The position numbers were made by a program, and so were the translations under genes. A stretch of 64,000 bases of DNA from a virus, in the IMG/VR virus record IMGVR_UViG_3300042691_019380, positions 28,856-92,855 of that record. One strand, given 5' to 3'. Each line of letters opens with the position of its first letter. The stretch's first letter is position 1. Shown piece by piece: positions 43,965-54,600 of this stretch. The notes under the pieces are model-generated. The model ran no database searches, was not told the DNA's origin, and saw nothing but the letters and a program-made list of their open reading frames with translations.

Positions 43965-45458
43965 TCACGAAGCAGCAGTCTTGAGAGCCACGACCGGACC
44001 AGCCTTCGTGTTGTCGCCGCAGTCAGCGGTGACACAGTCGAAGCGGCTCGTCGCAACGATCAGAGTCTGATCGAGTTCCGCGTAGCGGTCGGTCGAGGTC
44101 TTCAGCGTCATGCCCCGGCGAGTCGCGTAGTACGAACTCATCGAGAGGTCACCGAAGAGGAACTTCACAACACCGGGGTCGGCGCCCACAGCGCTCGAAA
44201 GGGTGTGGACGAAAACCACCGGATATCCCAGCAGCCGCATCTCGGCACCAGCCGCAAGGTTCGCGGCAGTGTTGCCGCCCGAGAGGCCCACGTTGTTGAC
44301 CAGACCGAGACGCTGCACGCTGGCGGCGAACACGGCCGGATTCACGAACCACTTGGCATTGGCACGGGCATACAGCGGGAGTCGGCCAGCCGTGGCGATC
44401 AGATCGTCCACGTCCAGAGTCAGGGCCCCGGTGTTGCCGGTCGCAGCCGTCACGACGCCAGCCGTGTGGGTGCCGTCGTTGATCTTGGTGGCTACGCCGA
44501 TCATGCCGCCGTGGTCCCCGCTGCCGTTGCCGACAAAGCCAACGGTGTCGATGAGTTCGGCCAGCGACCGGGCGATCTCGCCCGTGATGTAGTCTCCAAG
44601 ATTCAGCACGGAGTCTTCCAAAATCTCCGAACTCATCCGGTTCGAGACCGCGACCTTCTTGCAGACGAGTTGCACCCGATCCCAACTCGCGTCGGAATCC
44701 GGCACTTGGCTGGATTCCCCAATGAAATACGCCTTCAGTCCGCCAGTCCGACGAGGAATAACGAGCGTGTCCGACTTCATCTGGAGGTTGCGAGCGTGGG
44801 CAGGATATGCCCCATACGTCTCCACCAGAACGATCACCTCATTCAGCACCTCTTCGGCCGTGAAGATTCCGCCAGCCGAGTTGATGCCCTCGCTCAGGGC
44901 GCGGCTGTCGACGACGCCGTGGTCAGCACACCACCGAGCGGCGTTCTGATCCTTGAGCAGCGTGGCCCGATAGAACTGACCGGCCCGATAAGCACGCTCC
45001 TCGGCGTTCTGGCCCTTGAAGTTCTTCAGACGACCGGCACCCGGCAGATTGTGGTAGATCGACACAGACCGGCCCTCCTTGGCCTTGGGGTAAGAAGCGA
45101 CCGCCGAGTCCGTGGCGGGCGTAGACTTGTCGAGGACCGCCCGGAGTTCCAACTCCTTGGCAGCGACGCCCTCGTAGAACTTGATCTTCTCGCGGAGTTT
45201 CTCCGCACGCTCGCAGAGGCAGCGGAGTTTCTTCTCCTTCTCCTCGTCCTCGGGCATCGCACCCTCGGCGTCCTCGACTTCCTCGGGCTTGTAGCCCTTC
45301 TCCTCGACCTCGTCCTCTTCCATCTCCTCGTCCTCGCCCTCAACGGGCGGAACATTCGCGGCACGCTCGTCGGACACCTCGTCCTGAAGGGCGCCCATCT
45401 CGGCCAGCACGGCGGCGAGTTCGTCGAGGAGAGACTTGATCTTGGCGGACGATTCCAT
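43965..45458 (-). CDS. Major capsid protein, HK97 fold
   Basis: 497 residues from ATG 45458, with AAGGA 9 bases upstream. Residues 1-110 form a coiled and very acidic delta/scaffold domain (VEGEDEEMEEDEVEEKGY). The mature part has GGIFTAEEVLNEVI, SDTLVIPRRTGG, IDTVGFVGNGSG, LTLDVDDLIATAG, VQRLGLVNNVGLSGGNTAA and LLGYPVVFVHTLSSAVGADP in HK97 order. The delta domain is probably removed by the upstream prohead protease. Confidence 0.9.
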   Translation of the reverse strand: MESSAKIKSLLDELAAVLAEMGALQDEVSDERAANVPPVEGEDEEMEEDEVEEKGYKPEEVEDAEGAMPEDEEKEKKLRCLCERAEKLREKIKFYEGVAAKELELRAVLDKSTPATDSAVASYPKAKEGRSVSIYHNLPGAGRLKNFKGQNAEERAYRAGQFYRATLLKDQNAARWCADHGVVDSRALSEGINSAGGIFTAEEVLNEVIVLVETYGAYPAHARNLQMKSDTLVIPRRTGGLKAYFIGESSQVPDSDASWDRVQLVCKKVAVSNRMSSEILEDSVLNLGDYITGEIARSLAELIDTVGFVGNGSGDHGGMIGVATKINDGTHTAGVVTAATGNTGALTLDVDDLIATAGRLPLYARANAKWFVNPAVFAASVQRLGLVNNVGLSGGNTAANLAAGAEMRLLGYPVVFVHTLSSAVGADPGVVKFLFGDLSMSSYYATRRGMTLKTSTDRYAELDQTLIVATSRFDCVTADCGDNTKAGPVVALKTAAS

Positions 45459-45553
45459 TCGTTCTGTTCCTTGGTCTCGTGGTGAGTTGTTCCTGCCGCG
45501 TGTAACGACAAGGTTCAACTTACGAGAGAAAGAACAGAGACCCGAAGAGACTT

Positions 45554-45574
45554 AAAGTTGTGTCACACAACTTT
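45554..45574 (-). terminator. Palindromic hairpin before the capsid gene
   Basis: A 9-bp stem AAAGTTGTG/CACAACTTT with 3-base loop, and the stop codon of the zinc-ribbon gene in the loop. The U-run is short on the minus strand (TTTAA) and longer on the plus strand (five T). It may be a weak attenuator or an operator: it shares GTTGTGT with the upstream halves of P2-P4. Confidence 0.5.
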
Positions 45575-45736
45575 TTCGCGTCGCCAAGAACGGCTGGCGG
45601 AGACGACCGAACGAGCCTGAGCGCCGCATGCGCTGCACTTCAGATAGCGAACTTGATATTCGCCGCATGGCTTGCTCGTGCGAGTGGTCATACGACCGCG
45701 ACCGCACATCCGACATTTATCGCCGCTTTGTGTCAT
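45563..45736 (-). CDS. Ogr/Delta-like zinc-ribbon protein
   Basis: 57 residues from ATG 45736 (ATGA overlap with the upstream multi-domain gene). C-x-x-C at residues 8-11 (CRMCG) and at 34-37 (CSACG) bracket an Arg/Tyr-rich middle (GEYQVRYLK), the zinc-ribbon layout of phage late activators Ogr/Delta or similar small fingers. The C-terminus is basic. It may bind DNA or RNA and regulate late genes. Confidence 0.7.
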   Translation of the reverse strand: MTQSGDKCRMCGRGRMTTRTSKPCGEYQVRYLKCSACGAQARSVVSASRSWRREKVV

Positions 45737-47637
45737 CGCATCTTTTTCTTGAGGGAATCCACAACACCTTCTCCCATTGCGACTGCAACCGATGCAGACG
45801 TCGGAAGAACAACCGTAGCAACGAGTGTCCCCGCAGCGTTGGCTGTGACCTGGAACCCCTTCCGGACAAGTTTCGCCACGTACGATGGCGACTTGGACTT
45901 CACAACGACGCTAACTTCCTTGGGGGAGTTCTCGTCTGCGATTTTCTTGACCTGAGCGATCTCGCTGCTGGACAGCGTGCCCGACTTGCGGGCTGGCGTG
46001 ATCGTGTACTTCGACTTCCCCATCTCGACGTCGAAGACTTTCTCGCCCTTGCTGTTATTGACCCGAAGCGTGAGTTTGCCGTCTTTGACCCTCGCCACAG
46101 ACGTCGGCGATCCGCCAAGTCGCTGCACGAGAGCGGCCACTTGCTCTTCGTTCGTGCCGATCTCGTTGATCTTCTCCATGACTCGCGTGGGCTGCATGCT
46201 GTTGTCGTAGAGGCCCTTCACGGCACCGACGGCGGCACCGACGGCGGCACCCTTGGCGATGTAGGGCGGGAACGGCCCGACGGCCCCGGCCGCAACCGCC
46301 GCGCCCTTGATTGCGCCTTTTGCAGCACCGACGGCAGCATCGGCGATCTTGCCGCCAGCGCAGGTGTTGCCTTTCTGGAATCCGCCCTCGCCGGTGCCGC
46401 AGTTTCGCGACTGCGCGAACGCGAGCAGGCTGGCGTACCGACATTCCAGAGACTCGTCGGCGAATCCTCGCCACTCGGCGAGGTCTCGATCTGTCGTCAG
46501 CGCGTACTCGCAGAAGTCTTCGTATGATCTGTGCCCGCGATCCTTGGCCTGCTTGGTTCGCTCCAGCATTCTCTTGTACCGCTGGTAGCCAGCGCTATTC
46601 TTGTCGCTGAAATCAAGCGTGAGCGAGAGGCCGCTGCCGTTCTTCGACCACCACTTCTCTCCAGCCTTCGTGCTGATAACGTCTTGGAGCGTGAGCGGCT
46701 CTCCTCGCCTTGCCTTTGCCTCGTGTTCCGGGGACAGGATCGGAGACGGAAGGGAATTGCTGTCGATCTCTGAGAGTATTCGCGACACTCTCGCTGGAGA
46801 GAGTTCGGCGTCGAAGCCGAATCGACCCCAGAGCCTGTAGCCCTGGTAGGTAGGATGATTGGCGTCGCCAGCCGCGAACGTCTTCGCTTTTGAGACTCCT
46901 GCTTTTTCGGCCTCCTCCAGCGACGCGATCATCTTGCTAATGACCATCGCGCCGAGTTGCCGCTCGATTGGCGACTCGCCGTGCTGGGACGAAGACTTCT
47001 CTCTCTCAATCGCCGACGCTACTCCGTTATCGAAGTCGAAGTGGCCGTAGAGGGCGATCGGCGGCTCGTCGCCGTACTTTCTGATGGCGACATCGAGGCT
47101 AACGTATCCGACTGGCCGCTGCCCTGGCCCTTGCCTTCCGCCAGCATAGACGGGAGCCTGGGACTCGACGGTGATCGTCTTGGCGTCGACAACGACCGAC
47201 GGAGAGTACGCCGTCGGGCCCGAGCGACGCACCCTCTCGCTCTCAGTGGAGATATCCACTTCTGAGTTTTTCCCGTCGGCCGCGCCGAAACGCACGACCG
47301 AGGCCACGCTCTCGAATCCAGACTCCTTAGCGATCGTCGAGAATGTCTTGGCGTTGTCTACCTTGATTGCTTTGATATCCGGAAGCCCCGGAATGCCGCC
47401 GCGATGCGAGACGGCTCGGTCGCTGCTCCACCGTCCAGGGAATCCGTTTGCTGTGTTCGGTCTTTGGCGAGGGGCTTCGGCCGACGAAGACTGCCCGCCG
47501 CCGTCAGCGGCACACGTGTTGCCTGGAGCGAACTGCCCGGACTCACGTCCGCAGTCCTCGCCCATTGGGAGAGTCAACTGCCGATCTCGGGCCTCGATGA
47601 ACGCAACGAGGCTCGCGTACCTCGCCTGCAAACTCAT
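45733..47637 (-). CDS. Multi-domain polyvalent-type virion protein
   Basis: 634 residues. From the N-terminus: a Cys-Gly separator (EDCGRESGQFAPGNTC, residues 28-45), a module of about 250 residues containing AAGDANHPTYQGYRLWGRFG and TLQDVISTKAGEKWWSKNGS, a second separator (NCGTGEGGFQKGNTC, about residue 415), a small Gly/Ala helical hairpin, and a C-terminal strand-rich segment SPKEVSVVVKSKSPSYVAKL. The first module recurs in other proteins of this region. A role in the injected virion proteome is inferred. Confidence 0.6.
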   Translation of the reverse strand: MSLQARYASLVAFIEARDRQLTLPMGEDCGRESGQFAPGNTCAADGGGQSSSAEAPRQRPNTANGFPGRWSSDRAVSHRGGIPGLPDIKAIKVDNAKTFSTIAKESGFESVASVVRFGAADGKNSEVDISTESERVRRSGPTAYSPSVVVDAKTITVESQAPVYAGGRQGPGQRPVGYVSLDVAIRKYGDEPPIALYGHFDFDNGVASAIEREKSSSQHGESPIERQLGAMVISKMIASLEEAEKAGVSKAKTFAAGDANHPTYQGYRLWGRFGFDAELSPARVSRILSEIDSNSLPSPILSPEHEAKARRGEPLTLQDVISTKAGEKWWSKNGSGLSLTLDFSDKNSAGYQRYKRMLERTKQAKDRGHRSYEDFCEYALTTDRDLAEWRGFADESLECRYASLLAFAQSRNCGTGEGGFQKGNTCAGGKIADAAVGAAKGAIKGAAVAAGAVGPFPPYIAKGAAVGAAVGAVKGLYDNSMQPTRVMEKINEIGTNEEQVAALVQRLGGSPTSVARVKDGKLTLRVNNSKGEKVFDVEMGKSKYTITPARKSGTLSSSEIAQVKKIADENSPKEVSVVVKSKSPSYVAKLVRKGFQVTANAAGTLVATVVLPTSASVAVAMGEGVVDSLKKKMR

Positions 47638-50489
47638 CTCGCTCGTTCCCTGAGAAACGCCATGGTCTCGCGGACCACGTCGTGCGACCGCTTGCCCTTC
47701 TTCTTGGCAATCTCTTCGCTGGCTTTCTTGTAGGCATCGGTCGCGTCGCCGTCGAACGGATACTGTTCAGTCTTGCTCCCATCGGGGTGCTGGCCCTGCA
47801 CGTACCCCTTGTCGGTGCCGACTTGCTTCGTAGTCCACGGGAAGTCGTCGCCTTTACTCCATGTCTGGACTCCGCCGCCGTCGTCGGACTTGCCGCCAGA
47901 CTTGCCGCCGCGAGCCAACTGGCCTTCGCGGGCTTTGTCGATGAACTCTTGGGCTTCTTTGTCCTTGCCCTTCTTCCACTCCATGTAGCCGCCGGATTCT
48001 TTCTTCTCTTTCGGGGGCTTAACTTTCGGCGTGCCGCTTTGGGGAGACTTCGGCTTGCCTCCGCCGCCTCCAGGTCGCGGCTTATCTTGCTTTCCGCCGC
48101 CGCCCTGCGGCTTGCTTCCATCAGTCGCAGTGCATGAGTTGTCGATGCCTCCGCCTTCTCCAGTGGGGCAGAACCCGCGACGCTCTTGCAGGAACTCTCG
48201 CAAGTCGTCGAGGCTTCGCTTGGATTTCTTTGACAAAACCTTCACAAACTGAGCGACACCGTCCGGACGCTTGGCGTCAATCGCAGAAGTTGACGGAACA
48301 AACCCATTTGCCGTGAGAATCTTGATCGAGCCGCCGTCTGACTGCTTCACGGCAGTCGTTACCGCAGAAGCGCCTGCGGTCCTTGCCATCTTTTCAGCCC
48401 TCGCCAGACCGGCTTTCGACACGCCTGATGGGTGAATCGAGTTCTTCTCGCCAACGAGAACAGGGCCTTCCGCGTATCCCATCTGAAGCCCGTCAGCCTC
48501 GTTGATCCACTTGTTCGAGTGGAAAGAAAACGACTCATCCCCCTTAATGACAACAAATCCTCCGCCTGGAATTGATTTGAAGTCAGACCCCTTTCCGGAC
48601 TGGCGGACAACATCGTTGAAGTTCTTGGACTTCATTCCAACGTCTTTCGCGACAGCAGATGCCTTCATCATTCCAGCGAGTTTCTGCTCGTCTTTCGTGC
48701 CACCAGAAGAAGGAACTTGTGCCGGGGAAAGGTCGTCGTCCGGCTCGGTTCCGTCTGACGTAAACAAGCGAACAAGCAGCCCGGCGGCGCCGCCGAGGAG
48801 AGCGCCTGCGAGGGCTCCTGGCAGTCCTCCGGCAACAAGCCCAACCGCGCCGCCGATTCCTGCTCCGATTTTCGTCGATTCGTCAGAGGCAACTGCTTCG
48901 TCGTACTTATCCTTGGCCTTCTTGGCGGCTTCGATGTTGCTATCGCCGCCGCCCTTTCCGCTAGCCCCGCACGAGTTATCAATGCCGCCGCCTTCGCCAG
49001 TCGGGCAGAACCCGCGACGCTCTTGCAAGAACTGCTTGGTCTTCGCCAACTCCTCGGCGACCTTGGCCTTCACCTTGTTGCGAGACTCAGCGTGTCCAGA
49101 CTTCTGGAACTGCTGATAACTTCTCTTGGCTACGGCAACAGTTGCGTCGCCATACGCCGGGTAGGTCACTGGGCCGCAATCCAGAAGTGACTTGATTTTC
49201 GTTACAAGTCTCGTCGAGCGGCCGCCTTCGTAACTCCATTTTTCGCCGCCTTCGGCGACGACGAAACTGAAACTTGATCCGCGCAAGTCTCCGCGAGCGA
49301 TGCTCTCGGCGATGTCCTGGCGAGACTCGGGCAGCAGGCACTCGTACCGGAGACCCTTCTCGTCGACGGTCATCTTCATCGTCGTCGGGAATCGGCCGAG
49401 CAGATGATTGGGGTCGTGGTTAAACAGGCAGCGAGTTTCCAGCGGTCTCCCCTCGCCATCTTCGCGGCTCTCGACAAGCGAGAACGCACTGGGGTCAATT
49501 CTCTCCACAAAGTCCCCGAGTAGCAACGAGTCTTTTCCAAAGCGGGCCGCATACCCGACAAGGTAAGTCTGCTGCTTCCCAGTGCTTGGGTCAGCCCGCT
49601 TTTCGACTCGAAGCAGATCGGGGTCGGCCTTCTCGACGTTGCTGAAATTGCCAAGAAACCGACGCTCGACGTTGGGAAGCACTGGGGCACTCCTTTGCTC
49701 GGGTGAAAAATACCGCTCGACAACCTCTCGCAACTCGTCGGCGACTGGCTGTCGTTCCGGGTCTTCCTCGATTCGCTTCAGGCACTCCTCTTTCGGAGTG
49801 TCAATGTGGATGTACTCGACCGGAATGTCCGACAACTGGCCCTTCATGTCGTCGCCGACTTGGGTCGTAATGATCCAAGTCTTGTCGACCGACGGCTGCC
49901 GAAGGGCCTTTTCGATAATAAGGCTTCGTATGTCCGTACAATAAGTGATCAGGTTCTTGTTTTTCTGGTGCGGAGGCAGGCCAGACAGGGCGCTCATCAC
50001 CTTGTTGAAGTCAAAGACAACGTCGTTGTCGCCCTTGTTCTGCATCACGTAGGACGTCTTGCCGCTGGCTGGGGCGCCGTGAACGACGAAGACTTTGGGT
50101 TTGATCCCCTGAGTCGAGCCGAAGGGCCGAAGGGAGCGGCTCTCCTCCTCGTCGGCTGCGTTCATCTGCTCGACGACCTTGCGGGCGTACGCCCATCCGG
50201 CGTCGGAACCCCAAAGAGCCCAGGCGATGCGGCCGTTCGAGGGGAATCCGTCGTCTCCGGGGTTCCAGCCATTGCCCTTCTTGTCGATCTCGTGCCGATC
50301 GAAGTAGGCCTTCATGCGACGCACTGTGGAGGGCGAGAGTTTGACTCCGTTTGCCAAGTCTCTCGCCCTGGTGATGCCAACAGCAGTGCCGCCTCGGCCA
50401 TGCTCGCGACGCCATGCGAGGCCTTTTTCGGCTTCCTTGCGGACGCCCTCGGGAGGCGTGAAGTCGATGTGGGAGTATTTTTCAGGCAT
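47634..50489 (-). CDS. Prohead protease fused to P-loop and polyvalent modules
   Basis: 951 residues from ATG 50489 (8-base overlap). Residues 1-115: IDFTPPEGVRKEAEKGLAWR and RIAWALWGSDAGWAYARKV, common in phage polyvalent proteins. Residues 130-260: P-loop domain with GAPASGKTSYV and DFNKVMSAL, kinase-like. Residues 295-460: HK97 prohead protease with FNHDPNHLLGRF (catalytic His) and LRGSSFSFVV (catalytic Ser), plus YPAYGDATVAV. Two separators FCPTGEGGGIDNSC at about residues 492 and 771 bracket a GNAT-looking module (GLARAEKMARTAGASAV ... ANGFVP). The tail is basic and disordered, ending in KKKGKRSHDVVRETMAFL. Confidence 0.8.
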   Translation of the reverse strand: MPEKYSHIDFTPPEGVRKEAEKGLAWRREHGRGGTAVGITRARDLANGVKLSPSTVRRMKAYFDRHEIDKKGNGWNPGDDGFPSNGRIAWALWGSDAGWAYARKVVEQMNAADEEESRSLRPFGSTQGIKPKVFVVHGAPASGKTSYVMQNKGDNDVVFDFNKVMSALSGLPPHQKNKNLITYCTDIRSLIIEKALRQPSVDKTWIITTQVGDDMKGQLSDIPVEYIHIDTPKEECLKRIEEDPERQPVADELREVVERYFSPEQRSAPVLPNVERRFLGNFSNVEKADPDLLRVEKRADPSTGKQQTYLVGYAARFGKDSLLLGDFVERIDPSAFSLVESREDGEGRPLETRCLFNHDPNHLLGRFPTTMKMTVDEKGLRYECLLPESRQDIAESIARGDLRGSSFSFVVAEGGEKWSYEGGRSTRLVTKIKSLLDCGPVTYPAYGDATVAVAKRSYQQFQKSGHAESRNKVKAKVAEELAKTKQFLQERRGFCPTGEGGGIDNSCGASGKGGGDSNIEAAKKAKDKYDEAVASDESTKIGAGIGGAVGLVAGGLPGALAGALLGGAAGLLVRLFTSDGTEPDDDLSPAQVPSSGGTKDEQKLAGMMKASAVAKDVGMKSKNFNDVVRQSGKGSDFKSIPGGGFVVIKGDESFSFHSNKWINEADGLQMGYAEGPVLVGEKNSIHPSGVSKAGLARAEKMARTAGASAVTTAVKQSDGGSIKILTANGFVPSTSAIDAKRPDGVAQFVKVLSKKSKRSLDDLREFLQERRGFCPTGEGGGIDNSCTATDGSKPQGGGGKQDKPRPGGGGGKPKSPQSGTPKVKPPKEKKESGGYMEWKKGKDKEAQEFIDKAREGQLARGGKSGGKSDDGGGVQTWSKGDDFPWTTKQVGTDKGYVQGQHPDGSKTEQYPFDGDATDAYKKASEEIAKKKGKRSHDVVRETMAFLRERAR

Positions 50490-51630
50490 TGTCATTCCAC
50501 TCGTAGTCGTCCAGTTCCCCGTCGTCCCAAATCTCCTGCCACATTTCGTCCAGGCGAACGAGGTCTTCAGGCGACATCCAGTCGTCTCCGGAGCCCAGAG
50601 GCATCTCACGGCGGCTCTCTCCGAACTTCTTGATGAACCTGTCCATGATCTTGGCCTGCGGGCTCGACCTGTCCTTGAGATCGAACGTCACGTCGAGGTC
50701 TTCGCCGTTGTCTCGCCACCACTTTGTGCCCTCTGGGGTGGCGTGCAGATCAAGCAGAGACTTGGCGTGCGACAAGTCTGGCGGAAGTTTCGCCTTGATG
50801 CTGGCCGGAAGCGGCGCATCAAAGCCCATGCGGGGCCAGATCGTGTAGCCCCGCCAGGGCGTAGACGTCACGCTGCCCTTTGTGGCCGAAGAGTTCCCGG
50901 CCGCATTGAGGACGATCCGCGAGACTCCAGCCTTGCGGGCTGCTTCTACTGAGGAAGTCATGGCCCGATAGAACTCGCGAGCAGCGGCATGCCGCTTCGA
51001 GTCGTCAGACTTGATCTGGTCGGACACGTTGATCGTGCTGTGGTAGACGACAGCCTCGCCGGACGCAGTCACGCCGATCACAGACGAGCCGTGCAGTCCG
51101 CTCTCGACTCCGGCGAAGTCACGCTCGAAGGCGAACATCACTGGCGTGACCTTCGAGCCAGGGAACTCCATCGAGAAGTCCGGAGCAGGGCGGACGAAGA
51201 CGTCTGATCCTTCGCTTCCACCAGCGACCATCGGGGCCAACTTCGGGTCGATTCCAGCCGCGTCAAGCGACGCCTTCACGGCCTTCGGGGCCGAGACGTT
51301 GATCGAGCCGTAGCGGCCGTCGCCAACTGGCGGCGGCGACGTGTCTCGCGACGTCTCAGGCCACGAGAAAGTCTCATTGGACGACCAGCGGTCGCCAGAC
51401 GGAGCAGCGGTGGCGGTTCCGCCGTTGCCTTCGTCCGCCGCGCAGTCGTTGCCGCTTCCGAACTTGCCGCTCTCGTCCCGCCCGCAGTCGGCAGAGCGAA
51501 AACTCTTCTTACCGGCAGGGCGCTTTCGCTTTCGCTCTGCGATTGCGTCCAGCAAATGCTGCGGCTTCTTCCAGTCAGGGCCAGCGAGGGACTTCGAGTT
51601 GCCAACGAGTCTTTCGAGCAAAGTCGCCAT
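50482..51630 (-). CDS. Multi-domain polyvalent-type protein
   Basis: 382 residues from ATG 51630 (TGATG overlap). Separator ADCGRDESGKFGSGNDC at residues 48-64, then the same module as in neighbouring genes: INVSAPKAVKASLDAAG, SRIVLNAAGNSSATKG, WRGYTIWPRMGFDAPLPAS and TPEGTKWWRDNGEDLDVTFD. Acidic C-terminus. Coupled to the prohead protease gene. Confidence 0.6.
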   Translation of the reverse strand: MATLLERLVGNSKSLAGPDWKKPQHLLDAIAERKRKRPAGKKSFRSADCGRDESGKFGSGNDCAADEGNGGTATAAPSGDRWSSNETFSWPETSRDTSPPPVGDGRYGSINVSAPKAVKASLDAAGIDPKLAPMVAGGSEGSDVFVRPAPDFSMEFPGSKVTPVMFAFERDFAGVESGLHGSSVIGVTASGEAVVYHSTINVSDQIKSDDSKRHAAAREFYRAMTSSVEAARKAGVSRIVLNAAGNSSATKGSVTSTPWRGYTIWPRMGFDAPLPASIKAKLPPDLSHAKSLLDLHATPEGTKWWRDNGEDLDVTFDLKDRSSPQAKIMDRFIKKFGESRREMPLGSGDDWMSPEDLVRLDEMWQEIWDDGELDDYEWNDNA

Positions 51631-54600
51631 CAGTAATCCTTGTCCTCGTCGACATAGAACACCATTCCTGTTTTCGTGCGGACGGCTCCTGTGATTCGCA
51701 TCTTCGACGGAGGGCGAATCACCTCGGCTTCCTCTCTTGTGTTTTGCGAATACACATATCCAACGCGAGGTTTTCGGGCGACTAACAGAAGCCGATTCGC
51801 TCCGAACGATCTCGCGGTTCCGCGTGACGTTGTCCAACTATTAACAGAATCGTGAAACACATACCCCCACTTAAGCATTTGCTCTGCTTCGTGGGCGTCG
51901 ACGCTCAGGCCTCTGTACAACTGCAAGCAGCATTCGATAGTCTCGCGAGCGACGGCTTTTTGGAAGTCCTTGCTCATCTGCTCGGCAGCGACGCTTCTCG
52001 CCTCCTCTCGCAACTGATCAATCTCTTCGTCTATCAATTCATTCTCTTTCCAAAGCCAGTCCTCTTGCTCCTTTTGCCTTTCCTCGTCGGTCATGCTGTC
52101 CCATCGCTCTCCGAACTCTTCCTTCTTGTCGAGAGACTTCCACCTCTCTTCGTTTTCTATCTTCTTTTCTCGCTTTAGGTCATCTGCCGCATAGTCGTCG
52201 ATTGCTCCGTACTCGGCGCCGTAAGTGTCAATTTCGTCGCTGCCGTCGCTGCTGAAGCCTGTGAAGTATCCGTACGCCTTGCCTGTGTATGCCTCAAGCG
52301 GCCCCCATCCAGTCTCGATGTCACTGTCAGGCTGGAGTTGCCTTGCTGCCTCGAATGTCACGCCAAGACCAAGATCGCGGCCGTGGCCCTCGATCTCGTC
52401 GAGATAGTCTGGCGTTGACGTATCCCGGCGATCGACAACGAGGATGTCTCCTGCATCGCTTTTGAATGTTTCGGCAGTCTCTCGCTTGTCCGCTTCTGTG
52501 CGAAAGTCTCCGGAAGTTTCATCCGACGTGCCGTCGCCTTCCTCTTGGCACTTATTGTCCTGCCCGAACCGGCCGCTCTCGTCCCGCCCGCAGTCGGCGG
52601 AGCGATAGTCAGTCTTAGCATTGCGAGGCGGCGATGACGGGTCTCGACCGTTGCCGTACTTCGGGATTCGCACGAAAACGGAATTGCCAACGCTGATCGA
52701 GTCAACGCCGCCGACAATCTCTTTTCCGTTACGCTTGTCGTAGTAGTACGTTGCCGTCTTCGGGTTGTATCCAACGGGAGTCCAGTCATCGATGTCTTCA
52801 GGGATTTCTCGGCTCGGGTCGAACTTGCCCTTCACTGTCGAGTGAGTGTTCTTGTTCGTCTTCCCGCGAGCGATCTTTGTCGCGGCTGTTTCCCCGACTC
52901 GGAAGTCCACGTCGCCCTTCAGGCGAATGATCGAGTCGTATCCGATCGCGGCCCCAACTCCAGCGCCGTTTACATGCTCGTGCGCAGTGACAACATAAGT
53001 GCCGTGTTTCTCAAATGCCGGGATGTCGATTCGGAGGTCGAGCAGATACCCGGCCGGAAGAGTTCTGTGAGCCCCGTATTTTTCTCTCTGCGGCTCTTTT
53101 AGCGATGAGATAGCGTCTTCGTCGGATGGCAGGATCGCGAAGTCTGAGTTGCGAGACGACTCGGCTGGCGTGAACGGCTCATAAGACTTGAGAGACTTGT
53201 CGCCAGCAGGGATCGGCTCCTTCCCCTTGTCGGACGCACTGCACGAGTTGTCGATCCCGCCGCCGTCGCCTGTCGGACAGTACGCGCGAGACTCCGCCGC
53301 CCCCTTCATCAACCAAGGCCGCACCTTTCGGTGCTGATACCCAAGTGGCTCGTCGCTCTCGTATTCAGCATCAATGGCACGGCGGACCTTGCGGTTCCGT
53401 TTCGCCAACTCAGCCTTGATGATTTCTGGGCCGACCTTCGAGGCGTAGGCATTCTGCGGCGCGTAGTTGCCAGTCTTCTCGTAGACGGCGTTCTGGCCGA
53501 ACGTCTCGGCGAACAACGCAGGCCATGCACTCTCGGGGAGAGTCGAGGCGTGAGTCAGCATGCCGTTGTATTCGCCGTTGGCCGAGAACGAGTAGCCGCC
53601 GCGAACGTGAGCGACCATGTCATGCACGACACGGAACAAGTCGTTGGCGATCATCGGCTCGCCGTCGGCAGTCTTGTACTTCGTCTCGCGAAGCATCGGG
53701 TGGTCTGGCGTTGCTGCACCAGTGCCGAAGCCCTTGTCGGTCATAAAGAACGAGAACTCGCCAGTCTTGGCGACCTCTTCTCGCATCTTGTCTGAGTTTG
53801 GCTTCGTGCTGCCCGGCGGGTCTCCGTATGGCTCGCCCTCGCCTTTCCAGGCTTTCGCCTTGAGGCCAGCAGCGGTCAGTGCCTCATACTGCCGCCCGAT
53901 CTCGTCGATGAGGTCTTTGTAGGACGCCTCGGCTTCGGGAGTGAGCGAAGCGCCCGATGAACCCTGCTCGTCGGCGGCGGCGGTGATGACTTTCTCGGGC
54001 GGAGTGTCCGCGCGGCCGCGAGACCTGTCCCAGATCGACTTCGGGCTTGGGGAGACAGAGTCGATGGCATCGCGGAACTTCGCCGAGCCGCGAGGAAATG
54101 ACCTGGGCATGGACTCGGGGCTGCGGCTCGAAGATGACGTGCCAGCAGAAGAGCCGTCGTCAGAGCCGCACGAGTTGTCGACGCCGCCGCCTTCGCCGGT
54201 GGGGCAGAAGGCGCGGGATTCTTTCTTGGCGTTACGTCGCAAGAACTCGACCGCGAGATCGGCGAACTCGTCGTCGCTAATCTCGGACATGAATCCGTCG
54301 TACGCAGCCTGCTCGAATCCGCCTTTCTGGTCTCCGTAGAACGGCAGCGGCATAGGCTCTTCGACGTCGCCGAGAGATCGCTTGCTTTCTCGCCTCCTGT
54401 CATGCAGGTTCTGGGGCTCATTGACAATCTTGCGAATCACGTCCGAGTAGAGAGATGGAACCCCAGGGACAGTCGTCGTTCGCGACCCAAGCATTCCCCA
54501 CGTGTCCTGCTCGTCTTGCCAGAGAATGTCCTGCATGTAAGCGACTGAAACTCCAGTTCGCTTCGCCGCCTCTCGCATCACGCGAATCATGTTCGATCGC

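Noticed and set aside
45560-46527. Plus-strand frames across the capsid-upstream gap
   Set aside because: They are antisense to the zinc-ribbon and multi-domain genes, which have protein-family features and coupled starts.
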